Source of the DNA: Hydrogenimonas sp.
Lineage (GTDB): Bacteria; Campylobacterota; Campylobacteria; Campylobacterales; Hydrogenimonadaceae
Direction of reading: 5' to 3'
DNA length: 64,000 nt
Assembly (NCBI GenBank): GCA_003945285.1
Contig: AP019005.1
Location: forward strand, 806,001 to 870,000
Position 1 is the first letter of the stretch, and every line of letters begins with the position of its first letter. Positions 8,438-19,993 of the stretch are shown here, piece by piece. Under the pieces are notes generated by a model that saw nothing but the letters and a program-made list of their open reading frames with translations, did not search any database and had not been told where the DNA came from. The translations under genes and the position numbers were made by a program.

Positions 8438-11023
8438 ATGATCAAAACTATATTTCGCTCGATTGTCGGAACGGCAAACGACAGGGAGCTGAAAAAGTAC
8501 AGCAAACGTGTGGCAAAGATCAACGCACTGGAGCCGAAGTATGAGAAGATGAGCGACGATGAGCTCAAAGAGGCCTTTTTGCAGCTCAAGGAGCGGGTAA
8601 GAAGCGGGGAGGCGACGCTGGATGAGGTTCTGGCCGACTCTTTCGCCATCACCAGGGAGGCGTCGAAAAGGACCATCGGCCTTCGTCACTTCGATGTACA
8701 GCTGATCGGAGGGATGGTTCTGCACGAAAACCGTATCGCGGAGATGAAGACGGGTGAAGGTAAAACGCTAGTGGCGACGCTGCCCGTGGTTCTCAACGCC
8801 ATGACCGGACGCGGTGTGCACGTAGTTACCGTCAACGACTACCTCGCCAGACGTGACGCAACCGAGATGGGGAAGATCTACGAGTTTCTCGGCTATAGCG
8901 TCGGGGTCATAACGGCGGATATTCCGGACGATGCAGGGAGGAAGGAGCAGTATGCCGCAGATATCACCTACGGAACCAACAACGAGTTCGGATTCGACTA
9001 CCTTCGTGACAATATGAAATACTCACTCGACGATATGGTGCAGCGGGAGCACTACTACGCGATCGTCGACGAGGTGGACTCCATCCTGATAGACGAGGCG
9101 AGGACTCCGCTCATAATATCTGGGCCTACAAGCAGCAAACTCGACAACTATATCCGCGCCGACAAGGTAGCAAGGCAGATGGTCCGTGACGAGGATTTCA
9201 CCGTAGACGAAAAGAACAGGGTCATACTAGTAACAGAAAAGGGGATAGAGAAGGCCGAAAAGCTTTTCGGAGTGGACAACCTCTATTCGATGGAGAATGC
9301 CATCCTCTCCCACCATCTCGACCAGGCGCTCAAGGCCCACAACCTATTCGAAAAAGATGTAGACTACGTGGTGAAAGATGGCGAGATCGTCATTGTCGAT
9401 GAGTTTACCGGCCGGCTTTCGGAAGGCAGAAGGTTCAGCGAAGGTCTCCACCAGGCGCTTGAAGCGAAAGAGGGTGTGGAGATAAAAGAGGAGTCTCAGA
9501 CCCTTGCCGACATAACGTTCCAGAACTACTTCAGGATGTATGAAAAGCTTGCGGGAATGACCGGTACGGCCCAGACGGAAGCGACCGAGTTCGCCGAAAT
9601 CTACAATCTAGATGTCATCTCCATCCCTACCAACGTTCCGGTTATCAGGAAGGATCAGCCCGACCTGATATACAAGACCGAGAGAGAGAAGTTCGATGCT
9701 GTCATACGCGATATAAAAGAGAGAAACAAAAAGGGACAGCCTATTCTGGTAGGTACGGCGTCGATAGAGAAATCGGAAGCACTTCACGCTCTTTTGAAGA
9801 AGGAGAAGATTCCCCATAATGTACTGAATGCAAAGAACCACGAGCATGAAGCGGAAATAATCAAAGATGCCGGGAAAAAGGGGGCTGTCACCATCGCTAC
9901 CAACATGGCGGGACGCGGTGTCGATATAAAGATAGATGATGAGGTCCGCTCTCTCGGCGGGCTCTACATCATAGGTACAGAGCGCCATGAGAGTCGCCGT
10001 ATAGACAACCAGCTGCGGGGACGCTCCGGGCGGCAGGGAGACCCGGGGGAGAGCCGTTTCTATCTCAGCCTGGAAGATCACCTTCTCAGAATCTTCGGTA
10101 GTGACCGCATCAAGACGATCATGGAGAGGATGGGAGTCGAAGAGGGTGAATATATTGAGTCGAAGATGGTGACCCGTGCGGTGGAGAAGGCCCAGAAAAA
10201 GGTGGAGAACCTCCATTTCGAGTCCAGAAAGCATCTTCTCGAGTATGACGATGTGGCGAACGAACAGCGGAAGATAATCTACCGCTTCCGTCACGAACTT
10301 CTCAATCCGGAGTACGAAATAGGTGCGAAGATCGATGAGATAAGAGAGGAGTACCTTCACAAGCTTCTGATGGAGTGCTCGATATTCGAAGGTGCCCCGG
10401 AAGAGGATTTCGAACTCGAGAAGCTGAAGTTGAAGCTTATGGAAGAGCTGGGAGAGGAGTTCAGCGAAGAGGAGCTCGCCGGCCGCGACTACCATACACT
10501 CTATGAACTTCTTCTCAATCAGCTCAAAGAGCGGTATGAGACAAAGATGGGTGCAATAGATCCTCACCAGCGCAACGAGATAGAGCGGATAATCTACCTC
10601 CAGGTGCTCGATAACGCCTGGAGAGAGCATCTTTACCAGATGGATATTCTAAAGACCGGGATAGGACTTCGCGGATATAACCAGAAAGATCCTCTGGTAG
10701 AGTATAAAAAAGAGAGCTACAACCTCTTTACGGAGCTGGTCGAGTCGATCAAGTCCGAAACCATTAAAACACTCTATATGATACGCTTCAGATCAGAAGA
10801 GGAGATGGCCGAAGAGGAGGCTGCCCTTGAGAGAATGAAGGCTCAAATGGAGGCTGCAACTGCCGAAATAGCCACAAACAAGGATGAGGAGTTGAAGCCT
10901 ATCGTCCAAGGCAAAAAGCCGGCAAGAAACGACCCTTGCCCCTGCGGCAGCGGAAAGAAGTATAAGCACTGCTGCGGGAAGAGCGGTCCCAAACGCGGAG
11001 TACTGGCTGCCCAACAGGCATGA
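8438..11023 (+). CDS. secA: Preprotein translocase ATPase SecA
   Basis: Motor ATPase that drives secretory proteins through SecYEG. The 861-residue protein starts at the ATG giving [18 protein letters not shown], a normal SecA N-terminus. The frame is open upstream only because it runs through repeat family 1. Visible marks are Walker A ([14 protein letters not shown]), the [19 protein letters not shown] segment, [10 protein letters not shown], and the [11 protein letters not shown] motif of the second nucleotide-binding fold. A C-terminal zinc SEC-C motif ([13 protein letters not shown]) binds SecB or ribosomes in other bacteria. The next gene overlaps its stop by 4 bp. Confidence 0.98.
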   Translation: MIKTIFRSIVGTANDRELKKYSKRVAKINALEPKYEKMSDDELKEAFLQLKERVRSGEATLDEVLADSFAITREASKRTIGLRHFDVQLIGGMVLHENRIAEMKTGEGKTLVATLPVVLNAMTGRGVHVVTVNDYLARRDATEMGKIYEFLGYSVGVITADIPDDAGRKEQYAADITYGTNNEFGFDYLRDNMKYSLDDMVQREHYYAIVDEVDSILIDEARTPLIISGPTSSKLDNYIRADKVARQMVRDEDFTVDEKNRVILVTEKGIEKAEKLFGVDNLYSMENAILSHHLDQALKAHNLFEKDVDYVVKDGEIVIVDEFTGRLSEGRRFSEGLHQALEAKEGVEIKEESQTLADITFQNYFRMYEKLAGMTGTAQTEATEFAEIYNLDVISIPTNVPVIRKDQPDLIYKTEREKFDAVIRDIKERNKKGQPILVGTASIEKSEALHALLKKEKIPHNVLNAKNHEHEAEIIKDAGKKGAVTIATNMAGRGVDIKIDDEVRSLGGLYIIGTERHESRRIDNQLRGRSGRQGDPGESRFYLSLEDHLLRIFGSDRIKTIMERMGVEEGEYIESKMVTRAVEKAQKKVENLHFESRKHLLEYDDVANEQRKIIYRFRHELLNPEYEIGAKIDEIREEYLHKLLMECSIFEGAPEEDFELEKLKLKLMEELGEEFSEEELAGRDYHTLYELLLNQLKERYETKMGAIDPHQRNEIERIIYLQVLDNAWREHLYQMDILKTGIGLRGYNQKDPLVEYKKESYNLFTELVESIKSETIKTLYMIRFRSEEEMAEEEAALERMKAQMEAATAEIATNKDEELKPIVQGKKPARNDPCPCGSGKKYKHCCGKSGPKRGVLAAQQA

Positions 11024-12219
11024 ATTCCAGATTCGTAAACACTATGGTCAGGCGCTATCTGCGCTTCGACCCGGAACACCCTTTCATATTCCTCTCCGCC
11101 ATTCTCGCTTTTCTCGGTATCGCAATCGGTGTAACGGTCTTGATTATCGCTATGGCGATCATGAACGGAATGGAGAAGGAGTTCGAAAAACGGCTCTTCG
11201 TTATGAACTACCCCTTGACTATATATCCGAAAGTGCGGGGCTCTGTCGATGAAGATCTTCTGGAGTCGCTTGAGAACAAGTTTCTGGACCTCAAGTTCAG
11301 CCCCTATATGCAGACGCAGGTACTTATAAGAAAGGGGAGTACTCTGAAAGGGGGGCTGCTCTTCGGGGTCGACCCGGAGAGGGAGAGAGAGGTAAATCCT
11401 GTTTTTGCGAAGGCATATACCGAACCTTTGGGGAAATACGGCGTAATCGTAGGCAAGCCTCTGGCGAGAGAGCTCGGAATAAGCAGGGGCGGGAAGATCA
11501 TGTTTCTCTTCTCCCGCATGGAGCCTGCAGGTCTGAGCTTCATGCCTCTTTCGAAGAGATTCACGGTAGAGGGGCTTTTCCGCTCAGGACTCAACGCATA
11601 TGACGAGAGCTACTACTATACAACCTTCAGAACCTTCGAAAAGATTCTGAAACGGGAGAAGGGCGAATATGACGGAATTCATATTGAGTCTAGAAATCCT
11701 ATGCGGGATATAGAGACTATACGCTCGGAACTTCCGTCCGGTGTAGGAATAATGGGTTGGTGGCAGCAGAACGGAAACTTTTTCGCAGCTATGCAGATGG
11801 AGAAGAGGGCACTCTTCATCGTTTTGATGCTCATCATTCTCATAGCCTCCTTGAACATCGTAAGCTCTCTGCTCATGACCGTTATGAACAGACGCAGCGA
11901 AGTGGCGCTGCTGCTCTCACTGGGGGCATCCAAAAAGGAGATTCTACACCTCTTTTTCAGGCTGGGGCTTATAATAGGTCTAGGCGGTATTGCCGTCGGT
12001 ACCGTTCTGGGTCTAGGCGGTATGGAACTTTTGAGCCGCTTCGATATCATTTCTCTGCCCGAAGATGTCTACGGTACGAGTAGGCTGCCGCTCGATCTCG
12101 ACTGGAAAGATTTTGCCGGCATTATTGCGGGAGCACTACTGATTACGCTCCTCTCCTCTCTATATCCGGCGAAAAAGGCGTCTCAGATCGACCCGCTGAA
12201 AGTACTCAGAAACGAATAG
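11020..12219 (+). CDS. LolC/LolE-type lipoprotein-releasing ABC permease
   Basis: Inner-membrane permease of the LolCDE system, which extracts lipoproteins and hands them to LolA. The 399 residues show one N-terminal membrane segment (about 25-47) with the family sequence [22 protein letters not shown] large periplasmic domain follows, then three C-terminal segments of an FtsX domain (about 265-290, 313-340, 365-385) and the ending [18 protein letters not shown]. The start overlaps the secA stop in ATGA, so the pair should be co-translated. No LolD ATPase is adjacent; it may be elsewhere in the genome. LolC and LolE cannot be told apart here. Confidence 0.88.
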   Translation: MNSRFVNTMVRRYLRFDPEHPFIFLSAILAFLGIAIGVTVLIIAMAIMNGMEKEFEKRLFVMNYPLTIYPKVRGSVDEDLLESLENKFLDLKFSPYMQTQVLIRKGSTLKGGLLFGVDPEREREVNPVFAKAYTEPLGKYGVIVGKPLARELGISRGGKIMFLFSRMEPAGLSFMPLSKRFTVEGLFRSGLNAYDESYYYTTFRTFEKILKREKGEYDGIHIESRNPMRDIETIRSELPSGVGIMGWWQQNGNFFAAMQMEKRALFIVLMLIILIASLNIVSSLLMTVMNRRSEVALLLSLGASKKEILHLFFRLGLIIGLGGIAVGTVLGLGGMELLSRFDIISLPEDVYGTSRLPLDLDWKDFAGIIAGALLITLLSSLYPAKKASQIDPLKVLRNE

Positions 12220-12228
12220 ACAGCTCTC

Positions 12229-14826
12229 TCATTCGAAGATTTTGAACGGCAGAGTCAAGGTTCTTTCTAGTATGTTCAGAGGCGCCTTTATGAGATCTTT
12301 GGTCGCTTCGGTGGATATCTTGGGATCGTGGAGCGCCCCTTTTACATTAAGGGTAACGGCGAGTGTTCCATCTTTACCGAATATCAGGTAACCTGCGACC
12401 GGTATCTTGTTCAAGATGTTTGTAAGACTCTCCAGGAAATGGATCTGCATCTTCAGTGCGATCATACCGTTTTTCAAATCTATGGTACCTTTTCCCGTAA
12501 TCTGGGCGCTGTAACCCTCTATGACTATTTTTTTGAAAAAGATCCTTCCATCTTTGAACCGGTAATCGAGCGCACCGCGTTTTATCTTGAAGCCATTTTT
12601 GCTGAAGCCCGGATTTTTAAGTGTCAAAATTGCTGGAATGGTATTGAGTGTGGCTAGCAGGTTGTTGTAAAAAGCGGTCTTGGTCCACAAAGTATCGCGC
12701 ATCAGGATGGTCCCGTTGAAGTCCTCTACGGCTCCTACGGCATTAAAATCGAAACTTCCCCCTTTTAACTGGTCGAGGGTTGTCAGCCCTCTCATCACTC
12801 TGTCCGGCAGATTTTTTCCCGCCACATTCAATTTACCCTCTTCGATGATACCTCTTATCTCACCTTCTCCATGTTTCGTTTCGAATTTGATATTCAAAGG
12901 ATCCGGCCTGAATTTTACATTGTAAAAGTCGCAGGGAAGATCGAGCTTTTTATATGTAAGCCTGCTTCTGTGCCCTTCGATATAGAAGAGGTGGGGTTCG
13001 TTTGACGATTGTGAACCGCTCTTTTTCGCATTGCCGATATAGGACTCTATAGTCCGCAGAAGCGAGTCTACATCTATATCGATCTCTTTTATGTTGAAAA
13101 AGGTCCGCTCATGCTGGGCTATTACGGAGATGGTATCGTTGATTCGTATGTGAAGCTGATTTTCGCCGCTCTCCGCTCTTATCTCGAACGAATCAATACT
13201 CTTCGAATCTTTGGTGAAGATATCGTTGGGGTAGACTATCTTCGCATCCGCATCAATCTTCAAACCGGCCAGAGATATATTTAGGGAGCCGCTTTCAACC
13301 GGCTCGAGAGGGCCTGCCAGGAACGGTTTGAGCAGTTTAAGCTCTTTCGCTCTCGCCTCCAGACCGCCTCCCCGTCTATATGTTATATCTACTCCGAGAG
13401 CGGGAAGAGAAAAATCTATATTGTTCCTGAAATCGAGGAGAACCTCCGTTTTCAGAGGACTTTTCGCATCTATCAGGTGCAACCCATGATACTCGTAAGT
13501 GAGCCTCTCTATTACTGTGGAGAAGCTGCCGCTTTTTGTATGAAGATCTATTACGCCGCTCAGATTTGCGTCAAGGTAGGGATCAAAAACGATTCTGCAG
13601 GGGTGGATCACTATCTTCGAATCCTCGGACACCACCTTCAGATTTTTCACAGGCAGAGGGATCACGTTATCGAACAGAAGCTTCGCAAAGCCGGAGCTGT
13701 ATATCCCTTTGTATCTTGTCACTTTGCCGTCGACGAGCTTGACGGTGAAATCTACAACCGCATCCGTCACGCCTTCGGTCTGTACGAAAGGGAGATCTAT
13801 GCCGTAGGCATTCAGGATAGTTCTGATAGATTCATCTATTTTGTCTTTTACGACGATGTGGGCGTCGAGTTCAGCTTTTCTGTTTGTAAGATTACTTATC
13901 TTCACGAAGCTTCCGTCCAGCCTTTTACCCTCATAAACGGGCCTGTATAGTTTGAATGAGAGTGTATCGTTTTGCAGGGTGATATCGATCTTCGGGGTGG
14001 ATACGGGAGGAACATTTCTGTGAAAGTGTATTTTTGCGTCATAAGCGGTTGCGAAGGCGCGCAGTTTTCGCGGATCGAAATCGACCGTACCCTCTTTGTT
14101 GATGGTAAAACCCCCCTTTAGATAGTGAAGAAGGTACTTTTTCGCCGGGATATTCGGATATATCCACACTTTTATCTGCTCCGGCGGATCGATATAGTCA
14201 ACAAGAGCCTTGATGGAGCCGCAGGGTTCGGAGTCTACTTCGAAAGAGAAGTAGTCGTTCACGTGGCTTATTTTGAATCCGCCGCGAATACCGAATGCCT
14301 CATACTCCCCTCTGCCGCTCCATGCTCTTTTGTGAAGGTCATATATTATGCTGCCCGTCAGTCGAACCTCCGGCTCTTTGATGAGCAGCCTCTCTATCTC
14401 GGTCTTCAGCTGTTTCGAGTCCGGGTCGAAAGTGATTTTCGAAGCAATCTGGAATCTGTCGGAATCGAAGTGGAAAATATCTTTATCGTAGAGAAGATGG
14501 AAAGTCCGCTTTCCTATGACAAGGTTTTTTATCGCAACCCTGTTGAAGTAGTTCGGCAGATACTCGACCAGAGTAGCAACCCTGTCGAGCTCTTTAAGAG
14601 TCCTTGCAGGTTTGTTACGCTTCTTTACGGTGACTCTATCGGCGGAGATGATAAGCTTTTTATCGAGTTTTATGTAGAATTGATTGATTTCCAGGCCGGG
14701 AAGGGTGATTTTCGGTATCGTTACACCTGAAAGAAGAAAAAAGAAGAGAGTGATGAGAATCAGCAAAAGTGCGAGAAAAATTTTGACTATCGTAGAGTGG
14801 AGTAGTTTTGCCGTAGTAATGATCAT
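12229..14826 (-). CDS. Large AsmA-like (DUF3971/YhdP-type) membrane-anchored protein
   Basis: The 865-residue protein has one N-terminal membrane anchor (about 15-35) and a long beta-strand-rich periplasmic part. The C-terminus has the AsmA_2-like pattern: a low-complexity DALDYRFKDGRIFFKK-type strand, ITGKGTIDLKNG and VTLNVKGALHDPKIS. AsmA-like proteins are thought to bridge the envelope and move phospholipids to the outer membrane. The start overlaps the divergent mltG gene by 74 bp, and its ribosome site is weak (AGAG 8-11 bases upstream), so the true start is uncertain. The Mla-like genes elsewhere in the window fit a lipid-transport theme, which is an inference. Confidence 0.8.
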   Translation of the reverse strand: MIITTAKLLHSTIVKIFLALLLILITLFFFLLSGVTIPKITLPGLEINQFYIKLDKKLIISADRVTVKKRNKPARTLKELDRVATLVEYLPNYFNRVAIKNLVIGKRTFHLLYDKDIFHFDSDRFQIASKITFDPDSKQLKTEIERLLIKEPEVRLTGSIIYDLHKRAWSGRGEYEAFGIRGGFKISHVNDYFSFEVDSEPCGSIKALVDYIDPPEQIKVWIYPNIPAKKYLLHYLKGGFTINKEGTVDFDPRKLRAFATAYDAKIHFHRNVPPVSTPKIDITLQNDTLSFKLYRPVYEGKRLDGSFVKISNLTNRKAELDAHIVVKDKIDESIRTILNAYGIDLPFVQTEGVTDAVVDFTVKLVDGKVTRYKGIYSSGFAKLLFDNVIPLPVKNLKVVSEDSKIVIHPCRIVFDPYLDANLSGVIDLHTKSGSFSTVIERLTYEYHGLHLIDAKSPLKTEVLLDFRNNIDFSLPALGVDITYRRGGGLEARAKELKLLKPFLAGPLEPVESGSLNISLAGLKIDADAKIVYPNDIFTKDSKSIDSFEIRAESGENQLHIRINDTISVIAQHERTFFNIKEIDIDVDSLLRTIESYIGNAKKSGSQSSNEPHLFYIEGHRSRLTYKKLDLPCDFYNVKFRPDPLNIKFETKHGEGEIRGIIEEGKLNVAGKNLPDRVMRGLTTLDQLKGGSFDFNAVGAVEDFNGTILMRDTLWTKTAFYNNLLATLNTIPAILTLKNPGFSKNGFKIKRGALDYRFKDGRIFFKKIVIEGYSAQITGKGTIDLKNGMIALKMQIHFLESLTNILNKIPVAGYLIFGKDGTLAVTLNVKGALHDPKISTEATKDLIKAPLNILERTLTLPFKIFE

Positions 14827-15712
14827 ATTGTCGCTCTGCTATTATCTCGTTCAGCCGGTCGGGAGCAGTAGGGTGTTGTATCTTCCCGCCGGTTCGGTGG
14901 CGTCGATTATATCATATTTGAATAGAAGCGGGGTGGATGTAAACTACATCGACAGATATCTGATAAGGTTTTTCGGGTATCCGCAGAAAGGGTGGATCGA
15001 TATAGGGAGCACAAAACTTTCGAAAGGGGATCTCTTTTACCGGCTGACACACGCAAAGGCCGCCATGACGGAAGTGACACTTATACCGGGAGAGACGAAG
15101 GCGATATTTTTCGAGGATATCTCAAAAGAGCTCCATCTTGACAAGAGTGAGCTTGAGAAGGCTTATGAGAAATATGCTCCATACCCTGACGGGGTGATAT
15201 TTCCCGATACCTATTATATGCCTATGGGGATAAGCGAAGAACATCTGGTCTACTATCTGGTGAAAAAATCGCTGGCCCGCCATGAAGAGCTGGCAAAGAA
15301 GTTTTTCGGTTTATATAACCCCAAAAAGTGGTTTCGATATGTAACGATAGCCTCCATTATCCAGAAAGAGGCGGCGGATATCAAAGAGATGCCGATAGTC
15401 TCCTCTGTAATATACAACAGGCTGAAGAGAAGGATGCCGCTCCAGATGGACGGAGCGCTCAACTACGGTCTCTACTCCCATCAGAAGGTGACCAGAAGCC
15501 GTATTCTGTCGGATAGGTCGCGCTTCAATACATACAGGTATGCGGGGTTGCCTCCATATCCGGTTGGAAGCGTATCGCTCGACGCACTCAAAGCAGCTAT
15601 AAAGCCCGCTAAAACAGATTTTCTCTATTTTGTCAAAGGAAAAAACGGGAAGCATATCTTTACAAAGAGTTACAAATCGCATTTGAGGGCTCTGAAAAGT
15701 GTGAATAAATGA
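14753..15712 (+). CDS. mltG: Endolytic murein transglycosylase MltG (YceG family)
   Basis: Inner-membrane enzyme that cuts nascent glycan strands and so sets their length. The 319 residues show a membrane anchor (10-32), a LysM-like region (about 40-115) and the catalytic domain with Glu206 in SIIQKEA. YNRLKRRMPLQMDGALNYG and the NTYRYAGLPPYPVGSVSL loop are intact. I chose the ATG at 14753, after AAGAGAG, because it gives a normal cytosolic tail and anchor. A later ATG at 14819 would cut the anchor. The 5' end is antisense to the anchor-coding part of the AsmA-like gene. Both starts deserve mapping. Confidence 0.93.
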   Translation: MRISKSARKILTIVEWSSFAVVMIILSLCYYLVQPVGSSRVLYLPAGSVASIISYLNRSGVDVNYIDRYLIRFFGYPQKGWIDIGSTKLSKGDLFYRLTHAKAAMTEVTLIPGETKAIFFEDISKELHLDKSELEKAYEKYAPYPDGVIFPDTYYMPMGISEEHLVYYLVKKSLARHEELAKKFFGLYNPKKWFRYVTIASIIQKEAADIKEMPIVSSVIYNRLKRRMPLQMDGALNYGLYSHQKVTRSRILSDRSRFNTYRYAGLPPYPVGSVSLDALKAAIKPAKTDFLYFVKGKNGKHIFTKSYKSHLRALKSVNK

Positions 15713-15780
15713 AACAGTAGGCGGATATGGCGCTCTATTATTAGTCTATTTATAACGAACTAAAAGATAGCTTGCTACTA

Positions 15781-15786
15781 TAGAAT
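15781..15786 (+). promoter_or_regulatory. -10 box upstream of icd
   Basis: TAGAAT (preceded by TA, giving TATAGAAT) lies 27 bases before the icd ATG, with AAGGAG in between. No -35 match is visible, as is common for promoters in this phylum. It is the best candidate for the promoter of the rTCA cluster. Confidence 0.45.
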
Positions 15787-15813
15787 CTACAAATCACATA
15801 AGGAGAGAGAGTT

Positions 15814-18003
15814 ATGGCATCAACTCCAACCATAGTTTGGACCAAAATCGATGAGGCGCCGGCACTGGCAACCTATTCACTGCTTCCGATAGTAGAGAAG
15901 TTCGTCGGAAAGGCGGGCGTCAACGTACGTCTCAGCGATATATCACTGGCCGGAAGGGTCCTCGCCGCGATGGGCAAGCAGGAAGATGAGCTTGCGAAAC
16001 TCGGTGAACTGGTACTCAAGCCGGAGGCGAACATCATCAAGCTTCCGAATATTTCGGCTTCCGTAACGCAGCTTAAAGAGTGTATAGCCGAGCTTCAGGA
16101 GCAGGGTTACGATATTCCCGACTATCCCGAAAATCCGCAGACAGACGAGGAGAAAGAGATTGCGGCAAAATATGCTGGATGCCTCGGTTCTGCGGTAAAC
16201 CCCGTTCTTCGTGAAGGGAACTCCGACAGACGCTCCGCGCATGCGGTCAAGAATTACGCGAAGAAAAATCCCCACAGACTCAAACCATTCGCAGAAGACT
16301 GCAAAGCACGTGTGGCTCATATGGAGGGCAAAGGCGACTTCTACAGCAACGAGAAGTCGGTTATAATACCCAAAGCCCAGACACTCAAGATACAGCTCAA
16401 CGGCAATGTCCTGAAAGAGGTTGAAGTAGAGACCGATGAGGTCATAGATGCCACTTTCATGTCGGTCAAAGAGCTTCGTGACTTCTACCTCAGAACGATC
16501 GAGGAGGCGAAGGAGAAGGGGCTGATCTGGTCGCTCCACCTGAAAGCCACCATGATGAAGATCTCCGACCCCATCATGTTCGGCCATGCGGTTGAAATCT
16601 TCTTCAAAGATGTACTCGACAAATATGCCGATGAACTTGAGAAGATCGGCTTCAACCCCAAGCTGGGGCTGGGTGACCTTTACGACAAGCTCAAAAAATC
16701 GGATAAAGCGGAAGAGATCGAAGCGGCCATAAAGGATGCAATAGTCAACTCCGATCCGGCTCTGGCGATGAGTGACAGCGACAATCTGGTAACCAACCTT
16801 GATGCATCGAACCTGGTAATCATCGACGCCTCCATGCCTGTTGTCATCAGGGAAGGGGGCAAGCAGTGGGACAAGGACGGCAATGCGCGTGAGACCCTCG
16901 CCGTTATCCCGGACAGTACTTACGCCATGTTCCATGAAGCGATGCTGGAAGACTGCAAGAAGAACGGACAGTTCGACGTCACTACGATGGGTCGTGTATC
17001 CAACGTCGGCCTGATGGCGAAAAAAGCGGAAGAGTACGGCTCACACCCGACTACATTCGAAGTGGCAGAGGACGGTGTTATGCAGGTGGTCGACGAAAAC
17101 GGTGCCGTTCTTATTGAACACAATGTGGAAAAGGGTGATATCTGGCGACTGGTTCGCACCAAAGATATTGCCATCCGCGACTGGGTGCGCCTGGCGGTTG
17201 AGCGTGCCCGCATCGAGGGTGTGCCCGCCGTATTCTGGCTCGACAAAAACAGAGCTCACGACGCCAACCTCATTAAGCTTGTAGAGAAGTACCTCAAAGA
17301 GCACGACACTACAGGTCTCGATCTGCCCATAATGGCGGTAACGGAAGCTACAAACTACACCAACGAGCGTGTACGTGCGGGCAAAGATACTATCTCCGTA
17401 ACCGGTAACGTTCTGCGTGACCACCTGACCGATATGTATCCTATCCTCGAGCTCGGAACATCTGCAAAAATGCTCTCTATCGTACCTCTTCTCGCCGGCG
17501 GCGGACTCTTCGAAACCGGTGCGGGCGGTTCAGCACCGAAGCATGTCGAGCAGTTCCTGAAAGAGGGTCACCTCCGCTGGGACAGCCTCGGTGAATTCCT
17601 TGCACTCGCCGAATCCCTCCGCATGGAGTACATGAAGTCTGAAAATGAAAAGATAGGTGTCATGGCGGATACTCTCGACAAAGCGAACGAAGGGTATCTC
17701 GACAATGACAAAGCCCCCGGCAGAAAGTGCGGAGAGCCTGACAACAAAGCCTCCCACTACTGGCTGGCACGTTACTGGGCCGAAGCGCTGAGCACACAGA
17801 CAGTCGACGAAGATCTCAGCAAGACATTTACACCGGTAGCGGAAGAGCTCATCAAAAACGAGGAGAAGATAATCTCCGAGCTTCTTGCCGCCGAAGGAAG
17901 TCCCAAGGATGTAGGTGGTTACTTCAAGCCGGATGACATAAAAGCAGAAAAAGCGATGCGCCCTAGTGAAACTTTGAACAAAATCATCGATTCGATCGCA
18001 TAA
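15814..18003 (+). CDS. icd: Monomeric NADP-dependent isocitrate dehydrogenase
   Basis: Interconverts isocitrate and 2-oxoglutarate; in a reductive cycle it would run as the carboxylating enzyme. The 729-residue length and the start [24 protein letters not shown] are those of the monomeric IDH family, unrelated in sequence to the dimeric Icd. Further family marks are [66 protein letters not shown] and [39 protein letters not shown] precedes the ATG. It is followed by a GC-rich hairpin and then mdh. Confidence 0.98.
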   Translation: MASTPTIVWTKIDEAPALATYSLLPIVEKFVGKAGVNVRLSDISLAGRVLAAMGKQEDELAKLGELVLKPEANIIKLPNISASVTQLKECIAELQEQGYDIPDYPENPQTDEEKEIAAKYAGCLGSAVNPVLREGNSDRRSAHAVKNYAKKNPHRLKPFAEDCKARVAHMEGKGDFYSNEKSVIIPKAQTLKIQLNGNVLKEVEVETDEVIDATFMSVKELRDFYLRTIEEAKEKGLIWSLHLKATMMKISDPIMFGHAVEIFFKDVLDKYADELEKIGFNPKLGLGDLYDKLKKSDKAEEIEAAIKDAIVNSDPALAMSDSDNLVTNLDASNLVIIDASMPVVIREGGKQWDKDGNARETLAVIPDSTYAMFHEAMLEDCKKNGQFDVTTMGRVSNVGLMAKKAEEYGSHPTTFEVAEDGVMQVVDENGAVLIEHNVEKGDIWRLVRTKDIAIRDWVRLAVERARIEGVPAVFWLDKNRAHDANLIKLVEKYLKEHDTTGLDLPIMAVTEATNYTNERVRAGKDTISVTGNVLRDHLTDMYPILELGTSAKMLSIVPLLAGGGLFETGAGGSAPKHVEQFLKEGHLRWDSLGEFLALAESLRMEYMKSENEKIGVMADTLDKANEGYLDNDKAPGRKCGEPDNKASHYWLARYWAEALSTQTVDEDLSKTFTPVAEELIKNEEKIISELLAAEGSPKDVGGYFKPDDIKAEKAMRPSETLNKIIDSIA

Positions 18004-18015
18004 ATCGTCTCTTCA

Positions 18016-18033
18016 CCCCGCCTCCGGGCGGGG
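18016..18033 (+). terminator. GC hairpin between icd and mdh
   Basis: CCCCGCC (18016-18022) pairs perfectly with GGCGGGG (18027-18033) over a four-base loop, 12 bases after the icd stop. No T-run follows on the plus strand. It could attenuate transcription or protect the icd mRNA end rather than terminate fully. Confidence 0.5.
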
Positions 18034-18176
18034 TAGGAAAAGATAGGTGGATAAAGCTTTGAGAAGAAGTTTTATTCGTTTATCTTCAGCGTCCCTTCTT
18101 TTTACAGGAAATACAAAGGGCACCTCTAAAGTCTCCCGAAACGGCAGGCTGAAAAATTCAACGAAAAGGATTGCCA

Positions 18177-19133
18177 ATGGGAAAAGGAAAACGTGTCGGA
18201 ATAGTAGGAGCCGGAAACGTCGGCTCCACAGCGGCATTTATTCTTGCCATGAACGGTGTATGCCACGAAATAATTCTTCGTGACAACAAGATAGATATAG
18301 CGAAAGGGAAAGCTCTCGATATGAGCCAGGCGGCAGCTGCCGCCAGAAGCCATACGATTGTTTCGGTTGCTGAAGAGCCGAGCCAGTTGAGTGATTGCGA
18401 TGTAGTCGTAGTGACTGCAGGAAGCCCGAGACTTCCGGGCATGAGCCGCGACGACCTGCTTCTGAAAAATGCGGAGATCACCAGAGAGGTGGTGAGAGAT
18501 ATAAAGACTTTCTCGCCGAACGCCATCATCATCATGGTATCGAATCCGCTAGATGCCATGACCTATGTAGCTCTCAAAGAGAGCGGCTTCGAAAGAAATC
18601 GGATTTTGGGGATGGCCGGCATACTCGACAGTTCACGTATGGCCTACTTCATTCAGGAGAAACTCGGATACGGAGCGGGACAGATAAGAGCCTCCGTCAT
18701 GGGCGGCCACGGAGACGATATGGTTCCCCTTCCGCGCTACTCTACGGTCGCCGGCGTACCGCTCAACGATCTGCTGACGGACGAAGAGATCGACGAGATC
18801 GTAGAGAGAACCAAGCACGGCGGTGCGGAGATCGTAGGTTATCTCAAGACCGGCTCCGCATACTACGCCCCTGCCAAAGCTACTACCATCATGGTAGAGG
18901 CGATTTTGAAAGATACCAAGCAGATATATCCGTGCGCAGTCTACCTGGACGGTGAGTACGGCTACAGCGATGTGGTCAGCGGTGTCCCGGTAAGTATCGG
19001 AGCCAACGGAGCAGAAGATATCATAAACGTATCTCTCAACGCCTGTGAGCGTAAAATGTTCAGAAAATCGGTAGAATCGGTCAAATCGCTGATAGATGCT
19101 CTCGACTCCCACAACTTCTTCGGAGAGAGCTGA
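18177..19133 (+). CDS. mdh: Malate dehydrogenase (LDH-like type)
   Basis: NAD-dependent interconversion of malate and oxaloacetate. The 318 residues have the Rossmann start [13 protein letters not shown] (8-20), DVVVVTAG at 75-82, substrate arginines Arg85 and Arg91 in the mobile loop, NPLD at 123-126, and catalytic His178 in [12 protein letters not shown] use the ATG at 18177, six bases after AAAAGGA; an in-frame TTG two codons earlier sits directly against that site. The stop overlaps the fumarase alpha start by one base (TGATG). Confidence 0.96.
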   Translation: MGKGKRVGIVGAGNVGSTAAFILAMNGVCHEIILRDNKIDIAKGKALDMSQAAAAARSHTIVSVAEEPSQLSDCDVVVVTAGSPRLPGMSRDDLLLKNAEITREVVRDIKTFSPNAIIIMVSNPLDAMTYVALKESGFERNRILGMAGILDSSRMAYFIQEKLGYGAGQIRASVMGGHGDDMVPLPRYSTVAGVPLNDLLTDEEIDEIVERTKHGGAEIVGYLKTGSAYYAPAKATTIMVEAILKDTKQIYPCAVYLDGEYGYSDVVSGVPVSIGANGAEDIINVSLNACERKMFRKSVESVKSLIDALDSHNFFGES

Positions 19134-19984
19134 TGAGAGAGATAAAGTATGAAGATATAGTCAAAGCGGTAAAAAACATGGTTATCCATACCGCTACCAA
19201 TCTGCCGGAAGATGCCCTCAAAAAGCTCAGGGAGGCCCATGAAAAAGAGAAGAGCCCCGTTGCGAAAAAAGTTTTGGAGCAGCTTCTGGAGAATGCGGAT
19301 ATCGCCCGTGAAGAGAAACGACCGTTGTGTCAGGATACCGGCCTGGCAGTCTACTTCGTAAAGGTGGGGCAGGATGTAAAGATAACCGGCGGTCTGCTCA
19401 AAGATGCCATAAACGAGGGTACAGAACAGGGGTATATAGAAGGGTATCTTCGTGCATCGACATGCGACTGCTTTACAAGAGAGAATCTGAAAGAGAAGAT
19501 AGGTTACAACCTTCCGGCGGTGATACATATCGATCTGGTTGAAGGTGATTCTATCGAGATTGAGTATGCCGCAAAGGGCGGCGGTAGTGAAAATGTGAGC
19601 AGGGCGCGTGTTCTGGCACCCGCTCAGGGGCGCCAGGGCGTTATCGATTTCGTCAAGGAGGTTATCTCCGAAGCCGGGCCCAACCCCTGCCCCCCGATAA
19701 TTGTAGGAGTGGGAATAGGCGGTACATTTGAAAAGGCAGCGATTTCCAGCAAACACGCACTATTCAGAGAGGCCGGAAAACCGAACAGCGACCCCGATGT
19801 GGCGGAGTTCGAAAAGGAGCTTCTCTTTGAGTTGAACAAACTCGGAATCGGTGCGATGGGAATGGGTGGAACCGAGACTGTTTTGGCGGTTCATGTAGAG
19901 AAGAATCCCTGCCATATAGCGAGTCTGCCTGTCAGTGTAAATGTCCAGTGTCACAGCAGCAGACACAGCCATATAACGCTATAA
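19133..19984 (+). CDS. Class I fumarate hydratase, alpha subunit
   Basis: Oxygen-sensitive [4Fe-4S] enzyme that interconverts fumarate and malate, here split into two genes. The 283-residue subunit carries the cluster-binding part: RPLCQDTGLAVYF near 63, the CDCF cysteines near 110, the RAKGGGSENVS-like segment and CPPIIVGVGIGGTFEKAA. The C-terminus GMGGTETVLAVHVEKNPCHIASLPVSVNVQCHS is typical. It starts inside the mdh stop and is followed nine bases later by the beta subunit. C. jejuni lacks fumarase genes at this point in the cluster, as far as I recall. The related tartrate dehydratase is possible but unlikely in this context. Confidence 0.94.
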   Translation: MREIKYEDIVKAVKNMVIHTATNLPEDALKKLREAHEKEKSPVAKKVLEQLLENADIAREEKRPLCQDTGLAVYFVKVGQDVKITGGLLKDAINEGTEQGYIEGYLRASTCDCFTRENLKEKIGYNLPAVIHIDLVEGDSIEIEYAAKGGGSENVSRARVLAPAQGRQGVIDFVKEVISEAGPNPCPPIIVGVGIGGTFEKAAISSKHALFREAGKPNSDPDVAEFEKELLFELNKLGIGAMGMGGTETVLAVHVEKNPCHIASLPVSVNVQCHSSRHSHITL

Positions 19985-19993
19985 GGATAGAGA

